Assembly (NCBI GenBank): GCA_900550685.1
Contig: URTS01000127.1
Span: 1-5,194 of the forward strand
Origin: an uncultured Oscillibacter sp.
GTDB taxonomy: Bacteria > Bacillota > Clostridia > Oscillospirales > Oscillospiraceae
Direction of reading: 5' to 3'
Length of the DNA stretch: 5,194 bases
Shown: positions 1 through 5,180 of the stretch, piece by piece
Layout: the number at the start of each line of letters is the position of its first letter
How positions within the stretch are numbered: position 1 is the first letter of the stretch
Position numbers and translations under genes: made by a program
The notes under the pieces: model-generated
The model's database searches: none
Seen by the model: only the letters and a program-made list of their open reading frames with translations
What the model was told of the DNA's origin: nothing

Positions 1-862
1 CCTCGCCGGAAGCAAGGACGATGGCGGCAGCGCCGTCGTTGATGCCGGAGGCGTTGGCAGCGGTCACGCGGGGAGTGCCCTTGTCCTCAGCATCCTGGAT
101 GCCGGTGGGCTCGAAGGTGTTGACAACCACGGGATTGGGAGACTCGGGGCCCACGGGGAATGCGCCGCGGAGCTTGGCAATGCTGTCAGCGGTGACGTTC
201 TCCTTGGGATACTCGTCGCGCTTGAACTCCACGATCTCCTTCTTGACCTTCACGGGGACGGGAACGATCTCGTCATCGAAACGGCCGGAGTCGCGGGCAG
301 CGCAGGCCTTCTGCTGGGAAGCGGCGGCGAACTCGTCCTGCTCGCGGCGGGTGATGCCCCAGATGTCGTTGATGTTCTCAGCGGTGGTGCCCATGTGATA
401 GTTGTTGAAAGCGTCCCACAGGCCGTCCTTGATCATCTCGTCGACAACCTTCTTGTCGCTCATGCGGGCGCCCCAGCGCTCATCGGGCAGGGTGTAGGGA
501 GCAGCGCTCATGTTCTCGGTGCCGCCGCAGACCACGATGTCGGAGTCACCAGCCAGGATGGAGCGGGCGCCCTCGATGACGGACTTCATGCCGGAGCCGC
601 AGACCATGCCCACGGTGTAAGCGGGAACGGAGTAGGGGATGCCAGCCTTCACGGAGACCTGACGGGCGGGGTTCTGGCCCTGACCGGCAGTGAGGATGCA
701 GCCGAACATCAGCTCATCGACGTTCTCGGGAGCGACGTTAGCGCGCTTCAGAGCTTCCTTGACCACGATGGCGCCCATGTCAACAGCGGGGGTGTTCTTC
801 AGGGAGCCGCCAAAGGAGCCGATGGCGGTACGGCAGCAATTTACGACATAAAGTTCTTTCAT
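1..862 (-). CDS. thlA: Acetyl-CoA C-acetyltransferase (thiolase), N-terminal 287 codons, runs off left edge
   Basis: This is a cytoplasmic thiolase that condenses two acetyl-CoA to acetoacetyl-CoA, usually the entry step to butyrate or butanol in clostridia. The translation opens MKELYVVNCCRTAIGSFGG, the thiolase N-terminal motif. VCGSGMKS at residues 87-94 places the acyl-accepting catalytic cysteine at Cys88. CGGTENMS (112-119), HMGTTAEN (156-163) and NASGINDGAA (270-279) are further family signatures. About 105 residues are missing, including the expected C-terminal catalytic His and Cys, because the usual length is about 392. The start is fixed by a GGAGG (869-873) 6 nt before the ATG. 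No reading-frame break is seen. Codon use is strongly C-ending and uniform, as in a highly expressed gene. A sigma-A-like promoter and a Rex-type site lie upstream. The family call is very firm. Substrate chain length (acetoacetyl-CoA rather than a longer beta-oxidation thiol ester) is inferred from similarity to biosynthetic thiolases. Confidence 0.96.
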   Translation of the reverse strand, partial: MKELYVVNCCRTAIGSFGGSLKNTPAVDMGAIVVKEALKRANVAPENVDELMFGCILTAGQGQNPARQVSVKAGIPYSVPAYTVGMVCGSGMKSVIEGARSILAGDSDIVVCGGTENMSAAPYTLPDERWGARMSDKKVVDEMIKDGLWDAFNNYHMGTTAENINDIWGITRREQDEFAAASQQKACAARDSGRFDDEIVPVPVKVKKEIVEFKRDEYPKENVTADSIAKLRGAFPVGPESPNPVVVNTFEPTGIQDAEDKGTPRVTAANASGINDGAAAIVLASGE

Positions 863-868
863 GATGAT

Positions 869-873
869 CCTCC
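869..873 (-). promoter_or_regulatory. Ribosome binding site of thiolase
   Basis: GGAGG on the minus strand sits 6 nt before the ATG at 862-860 and fixes the thiolase start. Confidence 0.85.
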
Positions 874-934
874 GTTTTGTGATTTTTTAGACAGGCCAAA
901 GCCTGCCAGGGATTGTTAGGGAAGCGGGAAGGAC

Positions 935-952
935 TCGTTAAAATTTTGTCAA
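935..952. promoter_or_regulatory. Degenerate Rex-like site in the thiolase leader
   Basis: The minus strand reads TTGACAAAATTTTAACGA. It matches the Rex form at 11 of 14 specified positions (mismatches at positions 4, 5 and 17) and lies about 23-40 nt downstream of the predicted start of transcription. It matches the 1077-1094 site at 16 of 18 positions in the opposite orientation. It could be a secondary, weaker operator or a chance AT-rich match. Confidence 0.3.
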
Positions 953-981
953 ACGGGTTCACTTCTATCGCTGCAATTAAA

Positions 982-1010
982 ATTATAGGAGCTTTTTCCC
1001 GGCGCGTCAA
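982..1010 (-). promoter_or_regulatory. Sigma-A-type promoter for thiolase
   Basis: On the minus strand TTGACG (1010-1005) is followed after exactly 17 nt by a perfect TATAAT (987-982). This is one mismatch from the full housekeeping consensus. Transcription should begin near 975, giving a leader of about 113 nt before the thiolase ATG. The leader contains a short hairpin, CAGGC-TTTG-GCCTG (905-892), about 18 nt upstream of the Shine-Dalgarno site. It has no following U-tract, so it is not a terminator. The promoter makes thiolase a separate transcription unit from the lipoprotein gene upstream. Confidence 0.85.
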
Positions 1011-1035
1011 CGATAATCTGACATTTCACGAATTT

Positions 1036-1053
1036 TTGTTAAATGTTTCACAA
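1036..1053. promoter_or_regulatory. Rex-type (NADH-sensing repressor) operator
   Basis: The plus strand reads TTGTTAAATGTTTCACAA, an exact fit to the Rex-family form TTGTKAA-N4-TTMACAA. The inverted halves are TTGTTAA and TTCACAA, and the symmetry extends outward by TT/AA. Rex represses fermentation genes in Gram-positive bacteria and is released when the NADH/NAD+ ratio rises. Thiolase and butyrate-pathway genes are known Rex targets in clostridia. The site is centred about 70 bp upstream of the predicted transcription start, 25 bp beyond the -35 box. It does not overlap the promoter, which is unusual for simple repression. Identification rests on consensus and context. No rex gene is in the window. 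Confidence 0.7.
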
Positions 1054-1065
1054 AACTGTTGTGAC

Positions 1066-1094
1066 TTTCGTCTAAATTGACGAAATTTTAACAA
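1066..1094. promoter_or_regulatory. Inverted repeat and second degenerate Rex-like site
   Basis: Two overlapping elements are present. The first is a perfect 7-bp inverted repeat, TTTCGTC (1066-1072) and GACGAAA (1079-1085), with a 6-nt spacer. The second, TTGACGAAATTTTAACAA (1077-1094), has a perfect right half (TTAACAA) of a Rex-type operator and a poor left half. On the plus strand the inverted repeat is followed by TTTT, but no plus-strand gene precedes it. On the minus strand no U-tract follows. An operator role is therefore more likely than termination. It lies only 8 bp beyond the end of the lipoprotein gene's stop codon. Confidence 0.35.
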
Positions 1095-1102
1095 TGTATC
1101 TT

Positions 1103-2050
1103 TCAGGCAATTGATTTCCTTCCCTGAACAGCGGCCCAAAAGGCCTCTGGCTGCAAGGAATTGTAAGCATTTGTGCACTGTATCTCACAGGCCGCGGCGG
1201 CATCCTGCAAAAGACTGTCGAAGTAGGCTTCCCGCAGAGTACCCTCGTCTATGGGGAGCCGCCGGAGGATGGAAAATCCGGCGTCGGTCTCGATGATGCC
1301 GGAAATCTGGCCGGGTGCCAGGGCGCCGGCCGTGTCCCGGAACGCCTCGGTCCAGTCCTCTTCCGCCAGGGGACCGCCGCCGGTCTCAGCCAGCAGGGTG
1401 TCAAAGGCGGAAGCCTGGTCTTCAGCGGCGTTGAGCCGGGCGAACAGCGCCGCCGCCTGCTGCCGGGCGGCTTCCCGGTCATCCCCGGCGGGCACCAGGA
1501 TCCGCTCCGCCGCCAGTTGACCGGAGGATGTCTGAAACAGTTCCAGTTCTCCCTCTGCCGGGGCCAGGGGACTGCCCGGCGTTTCATATAATGCGTACAG
1601 TTTTGCGTATTTCCTTCCCGTTTCCGTAAGGACCTGTCCTTGTTCCTCTGTAAGGCCCGGATAGGAACGCTTTGGCAGATTGCCCAACTCTTCCTCCGTC
1701 AATGTGCAGCCGTAAAGCTCCGCCCAGCTGTCCACAACGGCGTACAGAACCGTGTCTGCCAGGGCGTCTGCTTTTACCAAGTCCGCCATGGTGCCGCCCT
1801 CCGGCAGCGCGGCAGACCAGTCTAAGGTGGTGCCGGAGGCCTCGCAGCGCTCCTCCAGCTGCCGGCAGTCCGCCGCCAGCCAATAGAGGTATTTCCAGGC
1901 GGGGATCTCCCGGCCGTCCACGGTCAGCAGGGGCGTTTCATCCTCCAGTCCGGCGGCCCGGCCCAAAGAGGAACTGGCCTCTGCGTCATGCCTGCCGCAG
2001 CCGGACAAGAGCAGGCACAGCGCCAGAACCGGCACGATTGTGTTTTTCAT
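1103..2050 (-). CDS. Lipoprotein with SurA/PrsA-like foldase layout and degenerate parvulin-like domain
   Basis: This predicted 315-residue membrane-anchored lipoprotein opens MKNTIVPVLALCLLLSGC, with lipobox LSGC and Cys18 as the lipidated residue. A charged linker follows, then a mostly helical region (about 40-160) starting TVDGREIPAWKY, as in SurA-N/PrsA-type chaperone domains. Residues about 179-266 follow the parvulin pattern: AERILVPA, an A-rich helix with FARL, FDTLLAE, then LAPGQISGIIETDAGFSIL. The histidines usual in the first and last of these motifs (HIL, GxHII) are replaced by Arg183 and Ser260, so prolyl isomerase activity is doubtful. It may act as a holding chaperone for secreted proteins. 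The start at 2050 is chosen over an in-frame ATG at 2074 because AGGAGG lies 6 nt before it and the signal peptide begins there. It has no operon partner: a terminator separates it from the carrier gene upstream, and thiolase has its own promoter. The lipoprotein call is firm. The foldase assignment comes from sequence pattern only. Confidence 0.85.
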   Translation of the reverse strand: MKNTIVPVLALCLLLSGCGRHDAEASSSLGRAAGLEDETPLLTVDGREIPAWKYLYWLAADCRQLEERCEASGTTLDWSAALPEGGTMADLVKADALADTVLYAVVDSWAELYGCTLTEEELGNLPKRSYPGLTEEQGQVLTETGRKYAKLYALYETPGSPLAPAEGELELFQTSSGQLAAERILVPAGDDREAARQQAAALFARLNAAEDQASAFDTLLAETGGGPLAEEDWTEAFRDTAGALAPGQISGIIETDAGFSILRRLPIDEGTLREAYFDSLLQDAAAACEIQCTNAYNSLQPEAFWAAVQGRKSIA

Positions 2051-2117
2051 CCCGCACCTCCTGTGTTTGTCCATAGTTCATCTGTATGCGCCGGGGCGGA
2101 GAATATGCGGACAAGGC
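2051..2117 (-). other. Leader of the lipoprotein gene, no clear promoter
   Basis: This short stretch between the terminator and the lipoprotein start carries AGGAGG at 2062-2057. No -35/-10 pair with proper spacing could be recognised; the nearest is TTGTCC with a poor CATACA 20 nt downstream. Expression may come from a weak promoter or from readthrough of the terminator. Confidence 0.4.
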
Positions 2118-2147
2118 AAAAAATTCCCCGCCGCAGACGCGGCGGGG
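2118..2147 (-). terminator. Intrinsic terminator of the arcB-carrier unit
   Basis: On the minus strand CCCCGCCGC (2147-2139) pairs perfectly with GCGGCGGGG (2134-2126) around a GTCT loop. AATTTTTT (2125-2118) follows. The 9-bp all-GC stem with a U-tract begins only 5 nt after the carrier stop codon. It is a textbook Rho-independent terminator. Confidence 0.95.
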
Positions 2148-2152
2148 TGCGG

Positions 2153-3538
2153 TCAGAGCAGAGCGGCGGCGATCAACAGCAGGATTGTCAGCGCCAGGAA
2201 AAGCAGGATCAGCTTCCACACGAATTTCAGCCACTTTTCGTAAGGGATGCGGCCCAGGGCCAAGGCGCCCATCACCACGGCGGCAGTGGGCGTCACCAGA
2301 TTTACCAGGCCGCAGGCGGATTGAAAGGCGGTTACCACCACGTCGCCCCCTACCCCGGCAAACTGCCCCAGCGGAGCCACCACCGGCACCGACAGGGTGG
2401 CCAGACCGGAGGAGGACGGGATCAGCACGGACAGGGGCAGGTAGATGAGGTACACCAGCACCACAAAGGCCACGGCCCCCAGGCCGGACAGGGCGGATTC
2501 CCCCCAGTGAAGGATGGTGTCGGTGATGCGGCCGTCGTTCATCAGCACGGTGATGCCCCGGCTGATGCCGATGATGAACGCCACGCCCAGCAGGTCCGTG
2601 CAGCCGGAGACAAAGGTCTCCGCCAGCTCCACCTCCCCCAGCCGGTCCATGAGGCCCACCACGATGCCGCCCACCAGAAACAGGGCGGACAGCTCCGGGA
2701 ACCACCAACCCAGCACCGGCAGGGGCAGGCCCATTTCATCAAAGGGGATGACACCGTAGATCATCACCAGAAAGGTGAGGGCAAAGACCATGAGGATGGC
2801 GGCGTGCCGCCGGGTCAGGGGCTGGACATGGCCCACGTCGGCGTGGAGCTTTCCGGCGCCGATGCCCACCACGGAGCGGCTGGGGTCCCGTTTCACCCGG
2901 GCGGCGTAGGCGGAGACGTACCAGATGGCGATGCCCTCAAAAAGAACGAACTGAATGATCCGCCAGAGGATGCCGTCCCCCAGGGAGACCCCGGCAAAGC
3001 CTGCGGCGATGCCGGTGGCAAAGGGGTTCACGGTGGAGGCGATGACCCCGGCTCCGGCCCCCAGCAGGATCACCGCCACGCCCACCACCGCGTCATAGCC
3101 TGCCGCCAGAAATACCGGCAGCAGGAGGGGGAAGAAGGCCATGGTCTCCTCCCACATGCCGTAGGTGGTGCCCCCCAGGCCGAAAAACAGCATCAAAATG
3201 GCAATGAGCCAGCTTTCCTTGCCCTGGAGCTGGGCGATGACATTGCTGACCCCGGCATCAATGGCCCCGGTTTTCATCACCACCCCCAGAAAGCCGCCCA
3301 CCATCAGGATGAACACGCAGACATCTACCGCGTCGTAAAATCCGCTGAAGGCGGCTTTCAGGGTCGCGCCGATGCCCTGGGGCGCGGCGGCCACGGCGTG
3401 GTAGCTGCCGGAGACGGGAACGCCGTCTGCGTAGTCATAGCTTCCTGCCGGGATGAACCAGGTGGATGCCGCCACCAGCAGGATCAGGCAGAAGAGGATG
3501 GTATAGGCTGTGGGCATCCGGAATTTGCGCTGTTCCAT
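2153..3538 (-). CDS. YfcC-family carrier, probable arginine/ornithine (ArcD-like) antiporter
   Basis: This is a 461-residue integral membrane protein of the YfcC / C4-dicarboxylate anaerobic carrier family. About 11-12 hydrophobic segments can be seen, including roughly 11-30, 71-90, 110-121, 132-172 (two spans), 191-212, 246-264, 280-297, 314-332, 352-374, 411-428 and 438-460. Family marks are STVNPFATGIAAGFAG (168-183), LIPSSSGLATLSVP (372-385) and NLVTPTAAVVMGALALGRIPY (413-433, broken here only by description). Proteins of this family serve as ArcD-type arginine/ornithine exchangers in some streptococcal arc operons. The gene begins 29 bp after arcB and ends at a strong terminator, so it is the last gene of a two-gene unit. 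Arginine, citrulline or ornithine exchange is inferred from this pairing; a peptide or other amino-acid substrate cannot be excluded. The Shine-Dalgarno AGGAGG (3556-3551) is an unusually long 12 nt from the ATG, with a palindrome between them. Confidence 0.88.
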   Translation of the reverse strand: MEQRKFRMPTAYTILFCLILLVAASTWFIPAGSYDYADGVPVSGSYHAVAAAPQGIGATLKAAFSGFYDAVDVCVFILMVGGFLGVVMKTGAIDAGVSNVIAQLQGKESWLIAILMLFFGLGGTTYGMWEETMAFFPLLLPVFLAAGYDAVVGVAVILLGAGAGVIASTVNPFATGIAAGFAGVSLGDGILWRIIQFVLFEGIAIWYVSAYAARVKRDPSRSVVGIGAGKLHADVGHVQPLTRRHAAILMVFALTFLVMIYGVIPFDEMGLPLPVLGWWFPELSALFLVGGIVVGLMDRLGEVELAETFVSGCTDLLGVAFIIGISRGITVLMNDGRITDTILHWGESALSGLGAVAFVVLVYLIYLPLSVLIPSSSGLATLSVPVVAPLGQFAGVGGDVVVTAFQSACGLVNLVTPTAAVVMGALALGRIPYEKWLKFVWKLILLFLALTILLLIAAALL

Positions 3539-3556
3539 GGGATCGATCCCCCTCCT
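3539..3556 (-). promoter_or_regulatory. Distant Shine-Dalgarno with intervening 12-bp palindrome
   Basis: AGGAGG (3556-3551) is separated from the carrier ATG by GGGATCGATCCC, a perfect 12-bp palindrome (3550-3539). Folding as GGGA-TCGA-TCCC would bring the Shine-Dalgarno site closer to the start codon. The sequence also contains an ATCGAT site. It could influence translation of the carrier relative to arcB, or be a protein-binding site. Confidence 0.5.
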
Positions 3557-3567
3557 TGCAGGCAGAT

Positions 3568-4566
3568 TTATGCGCCGATGGTGGCCACCATAACGGCCTT
3601 GATGGAGTGCATCCGATTTTCCGCTTCGTCAAAGACCACGCTGTGGCGGGAGCGGAAGACCTCGTCGGTGACCTCCCGGATGTCCACGCCCTTGTCCTGC
3701 CATTCCTTGGCCATTTTCGTTTCAAAATCGTGGAAGGAGGGCAGGCAGTGGAGATACAGCACATCGGGATTTTCCGTGGCCTTCAGGGTCTCCTCCGTCA
3801 CCCGGAAGGGGCTCAGCAGCCGCACCCGCTCCGGGATCTGAGCTTCCTCGCCCATAGAGGCCCATACGTCGCCGTAGATCACATCGGCGTCCTTCAGGTC
3901 CGTCTTGTTGTCGGTGATCTCAATGAGGCCGCCGTTTTTCCGGGCCTCCTCAAAAGTGGATTTCACCACCTGCTGGTCCATCTGTTTGGCCAGTTCCTCC
4001 GGTCCCATGGCCACAAAGTGCATCCCCAGCTTGGCGGCGCCCATCATCCAGGCGTAGCACATGTTGTTCCGCACATCGCCGGGAAACACCACCTTGATCT
4101 TGTTCAGGGGCTTTTTGCAGTGTTCCTCAATGGTCATCAGATCCGCCAGGATCTGGGTGGGGTGGTCGGCGTCCGTCAGGCCGTTCCACACCGGCACGCC
4201 GGACCATTTGGCCAGGTCCTCCACAACGGATTGGTCATAGCCCCGGTACTCGATGCCGTCAAAGAACCGGCCCAGCACCTTGGCACTGTCCTCCAGGGAT
4301 TCCTTTTTGCCCATCTGGGAGGAATTGGCGTCCAGATAGGTGACATGGGCCCCCTCTTGGGTGGCGGCCACCTCAAAGGAACAGCGGGTGCGGGTGGAGG
4401 TCTTTTCAAAGAGCAGCACAATGTGCTTGCCCTGCATGGTGGGGGCGCAGATGCCGGAGCGGCGCTTGGCCTTCAGGTCGTGGCCCAGGTCCAGAAGATA
4501 CCGGATCTCCGCCGGGGTGAAGTCGGCCAGGGTGAGAAAGCTCCGGCCTTTTAAATTAACTGCCAT
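3568..4566 (-). CDS. arcB: Ornithine carbamoyltransferase, probably catabolic (ArcB type)
   Basis: This cytoplasmic enzyme of 332 residues interconverts ornithine plus carbamoyl phosphate and citrulline plus phosphate. The carbamoyl-phosphate loop STRTR is at 57-61 (FEKTSTRTRCSFE), HPTQ at 135-138 and HCLP at 273-276. The ornithine loop DVWASMGEE is at 233-241. The intact SMG supports ornithine over putrescine or oxamate as substrate. Length and motifs fit a complete protein. The start at 4566 has AAAGGAG about 7 nt upstream; extending to an upstream in-frame start would only add sequence from the repeat-like region. Pairing with an ArcD-like carrier 29 bp downstream favours the arginine deiminase pathway, in which citrulline is split to give carbamoyl phosphate for ATP. 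arcA and arcC are not adjacent on either side, and no other arginine biosynthesis gene is present. An anabolic (argF) role is possible. No convincing ArgR box or promoter was found before it. Confidence 0.95.
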   Translation of the reverse strand: MAVNLKGRSFLTLADFTPAEIRYLLDLGHDLKAKRRSGICAPTMQGKHIVLLFEKTSTRTRCSFEVAATQEGAHVTYLDANSSQMGKKESLEDSAKVLGRFFDGIEYRGYDQSVVEDLAKWSGVPVWNGLTDADHPTQILADLMTIEEHCKKPLNKIKVVFPGDVRNNMCYAWMMGAAKLGMHFVAMGPEELAKQMDQQVVKSTFEEARKNGGLIEITDNKTDLKDADVIYGDVWASMGEEAQIPERVRLLSPFRVTEETLKATENPDVLYLHCLPSFHDFETKMAKEWQDKGVDIREVTDEVFRSRHSVVFDEAENRMHSIKAVMVATIGA

Positions 4567-4721
4567 GGTAATTCTCCTTTTATTTGAAAACTTAAATTTA
4601 TGATTTGCCGTAAGAACGCTGGCTTTGCCAGCCGGAATGCACCCCATTTTCTTTTTGAGACATCAAACGCACCAGATTGGTGCGGAGATGTGCGGCTATG
4701 CCGCACTAGATTGAATCCCCA

Positions 4722-4749
4722 TTTTCTTTTCGTCTTGTCGAAAAGAAAA
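4722..4749. repeat. 11-bp perfect inverted repeat
   Basis: TTTTCTTTTCG (4722-4732) and CGAAAAGAAAA (4739-4749) are separated by TCTTGT. The stem is AT-rich and overlaps the second copy of the CCCCATTTTCTTTT direct repeat. Neither strand has a following U-tract that would make it a standard terminator. Confidence 0.75.
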
Positions 4750-4784
4750 CGGCCATTCATGGTCAAAAGAAAAGACGCTGCATC

Positions 4785-4810
4785 CAACCTTGCACCTGCG
4801 TGCAAGGTTG
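4785..4810. repeat. 11-bp perfect inverted repeat with 4-nt loop
   Basis: CAACCTTGCAC (4785-4795) and GTGCAAGGTTG (4800-4810) flank CTGC. On the minus strand a CTTTTCTTTT run follows only about 9 nt after the stem, so it could be a poor terminator of a transcript arriving from the right. A simple repeat boundary is equally possible. Confidence 0.7.
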
Positions 4811-4998
4811 AGGAAACGGATTCTGTGAGAACTGCAATGCCGGTGAAGAACTTTGTACTAAATCACGGGCAAAGTGCGGATTTTATCCAGCCTTGTGCGC
4901 CGTGCTGATAAAATTGCAGATTCCGGGGTGCAAATAGGACACCCTCTGCTTCTCTTTCCGCTGCCGCTCCCCTTATCCTCAGAGGGGGTTCCAAAGGG

Positions 4999-5044
4999 GA
5001 AAGCACCAAAGCGCCGCCGGGGGCGGATAAAGCGAGGTGCTTTC
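4999..5044. repeat. Nested inverted repeat
   Basis: GAAAGCACC (4999-5007) is the exact reverse complement of GGTGCTTTC (5036-5044). Within the intervening 28 nt, CCGCC (5014-5018) pairs with GGCGG (5022-5026). Together they could form one long interrupted stem-loop. Confidence 0.6.
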
Positions 5045-5143
5045 GAGGAAATGGCACGATTGGCGGCCCATCAGGGCCGGGAATCGTATAGCCATGACGG
5101 TGTTAGGGCCGCAGCCCGCCCCTTTGTGTCGTTTCAAGGGGGT

Positions 5144-5180
5144 GCGGGGGGAAATCGAAATCCCCCCGCGTTTCTCTTTA
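5144..5180 (+). terminator. Possible plus-strand intrinsic terminator
   Basis: GCGGGGGGA (5144-5152) pairs perfectly with TCCCCCCGC (5161-5169) around AATCGAAA. GTTTCTCTTTA follows on the plus strand. The T-tract is interrupted and no plus-strand gene is established before it, so it may simply be part of the repeat-like DNA. It could equally end a transcript of the unexplained region 4816-5143. Confidence 0.35.

Larger units (their letters stand above)
4567..4815. repeat. Hairpin-rich intergenic repeat block upstream of arcB
   Basis: About 250 bp hold five perfect inverted repeats in series: 4618-4632 (GCTGGC/GCCAGC), 4668-4684 (CGCACCA/TGGTGCG), 4690-4706 (GTGCGGC/GCCGCAC), 4722-4749 and 4785-4810. 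A 14-bp direct repeat, CCCCATTTTCTTTT, occurs at 4642-4655 and 4717-4730, offset by 75 bp. The density of structure is far above chance and resembles dispersed extragenic palindromic repeats. Reading the minus strand gives an 84-codon frame starting with TTG at 4805, whose FDxxKRKWG motif recurs because of the direct repeat. It lacks a Shine-Dalgarno site and overlaps arcB, so it is judged non-coding. If transcribed it would form a structured arcB leader. Confidence 0.6.

Noticed and set aside
395..919. Plus-strand 174-codon open frame opposite thiolase
   Set aside because: It is antisense to strongly conserved thiolase motifs, with Gly/Ala/His/Asp-rich composition typical of a reverse-frame shadow.
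780..1010. Minus-strand 76-codon frame overlapping the thiolase start and leader
   Set aside because: It overlaps the thiolase N-terminus in another frame, begins upstream of the predicted transcription start, and has no Shine-Dalgarno site.
2051..2074. Upstream ATG that would extend the lipoprotein by eight residues
   Set aside because: The extension (MDKHRRCG) would contain the Shine-Dalgarno sequence itself and disturb the signal peptide; AGGAGG is correctly spaced for the ATG at 2050.
1988..3841. Very long plus-strand open frame (617 codons) antisense to the carrier, lipoprotein start and arcB end
   Set aside because: It spans the terminator and intergenic DNA, is rich in His, Gly and Gln with no family pattern, and is opposite genes with clear motifs. 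It is a shadow of GC-rich coding sequence.
3466..4554. Plus-strand 362-codon open frame opposite arcB
   Set aside because: The minus strand encodes complete ornithine carbamoyltransferase with STRTR, HPTQ and HCLP; the antisense frame has no start signal or recognisable domain.
4570..4605. ArgR operator before arcB
   Set aside because: The AT-rich stretch with CATAAATTTAAG has only a loose resemblance to an ARG box and lacks the paired half-sites.
4567..4647. N-terminal extension of arcB to an upstream in-frame start
   Set aside because: The added residues do not match carbamoyltransferases and come from the repeat-like region, while AAAGGAG is well placed for the ATG at 4566.
4567..4815. 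T-box or other known riboswitch leader for arcB
   Set aside because: No T-box sequence, specifier arrangement or other known riboswitch core was recognised; the hairpins are simple perfect dyads.
4863..5057. Minus-strand 64-codon frame at the right edge
   Set aside because: It starts at GTG with no ribosome binding site, lies in hairpin-rich DNA, and shows no recognisable domain.
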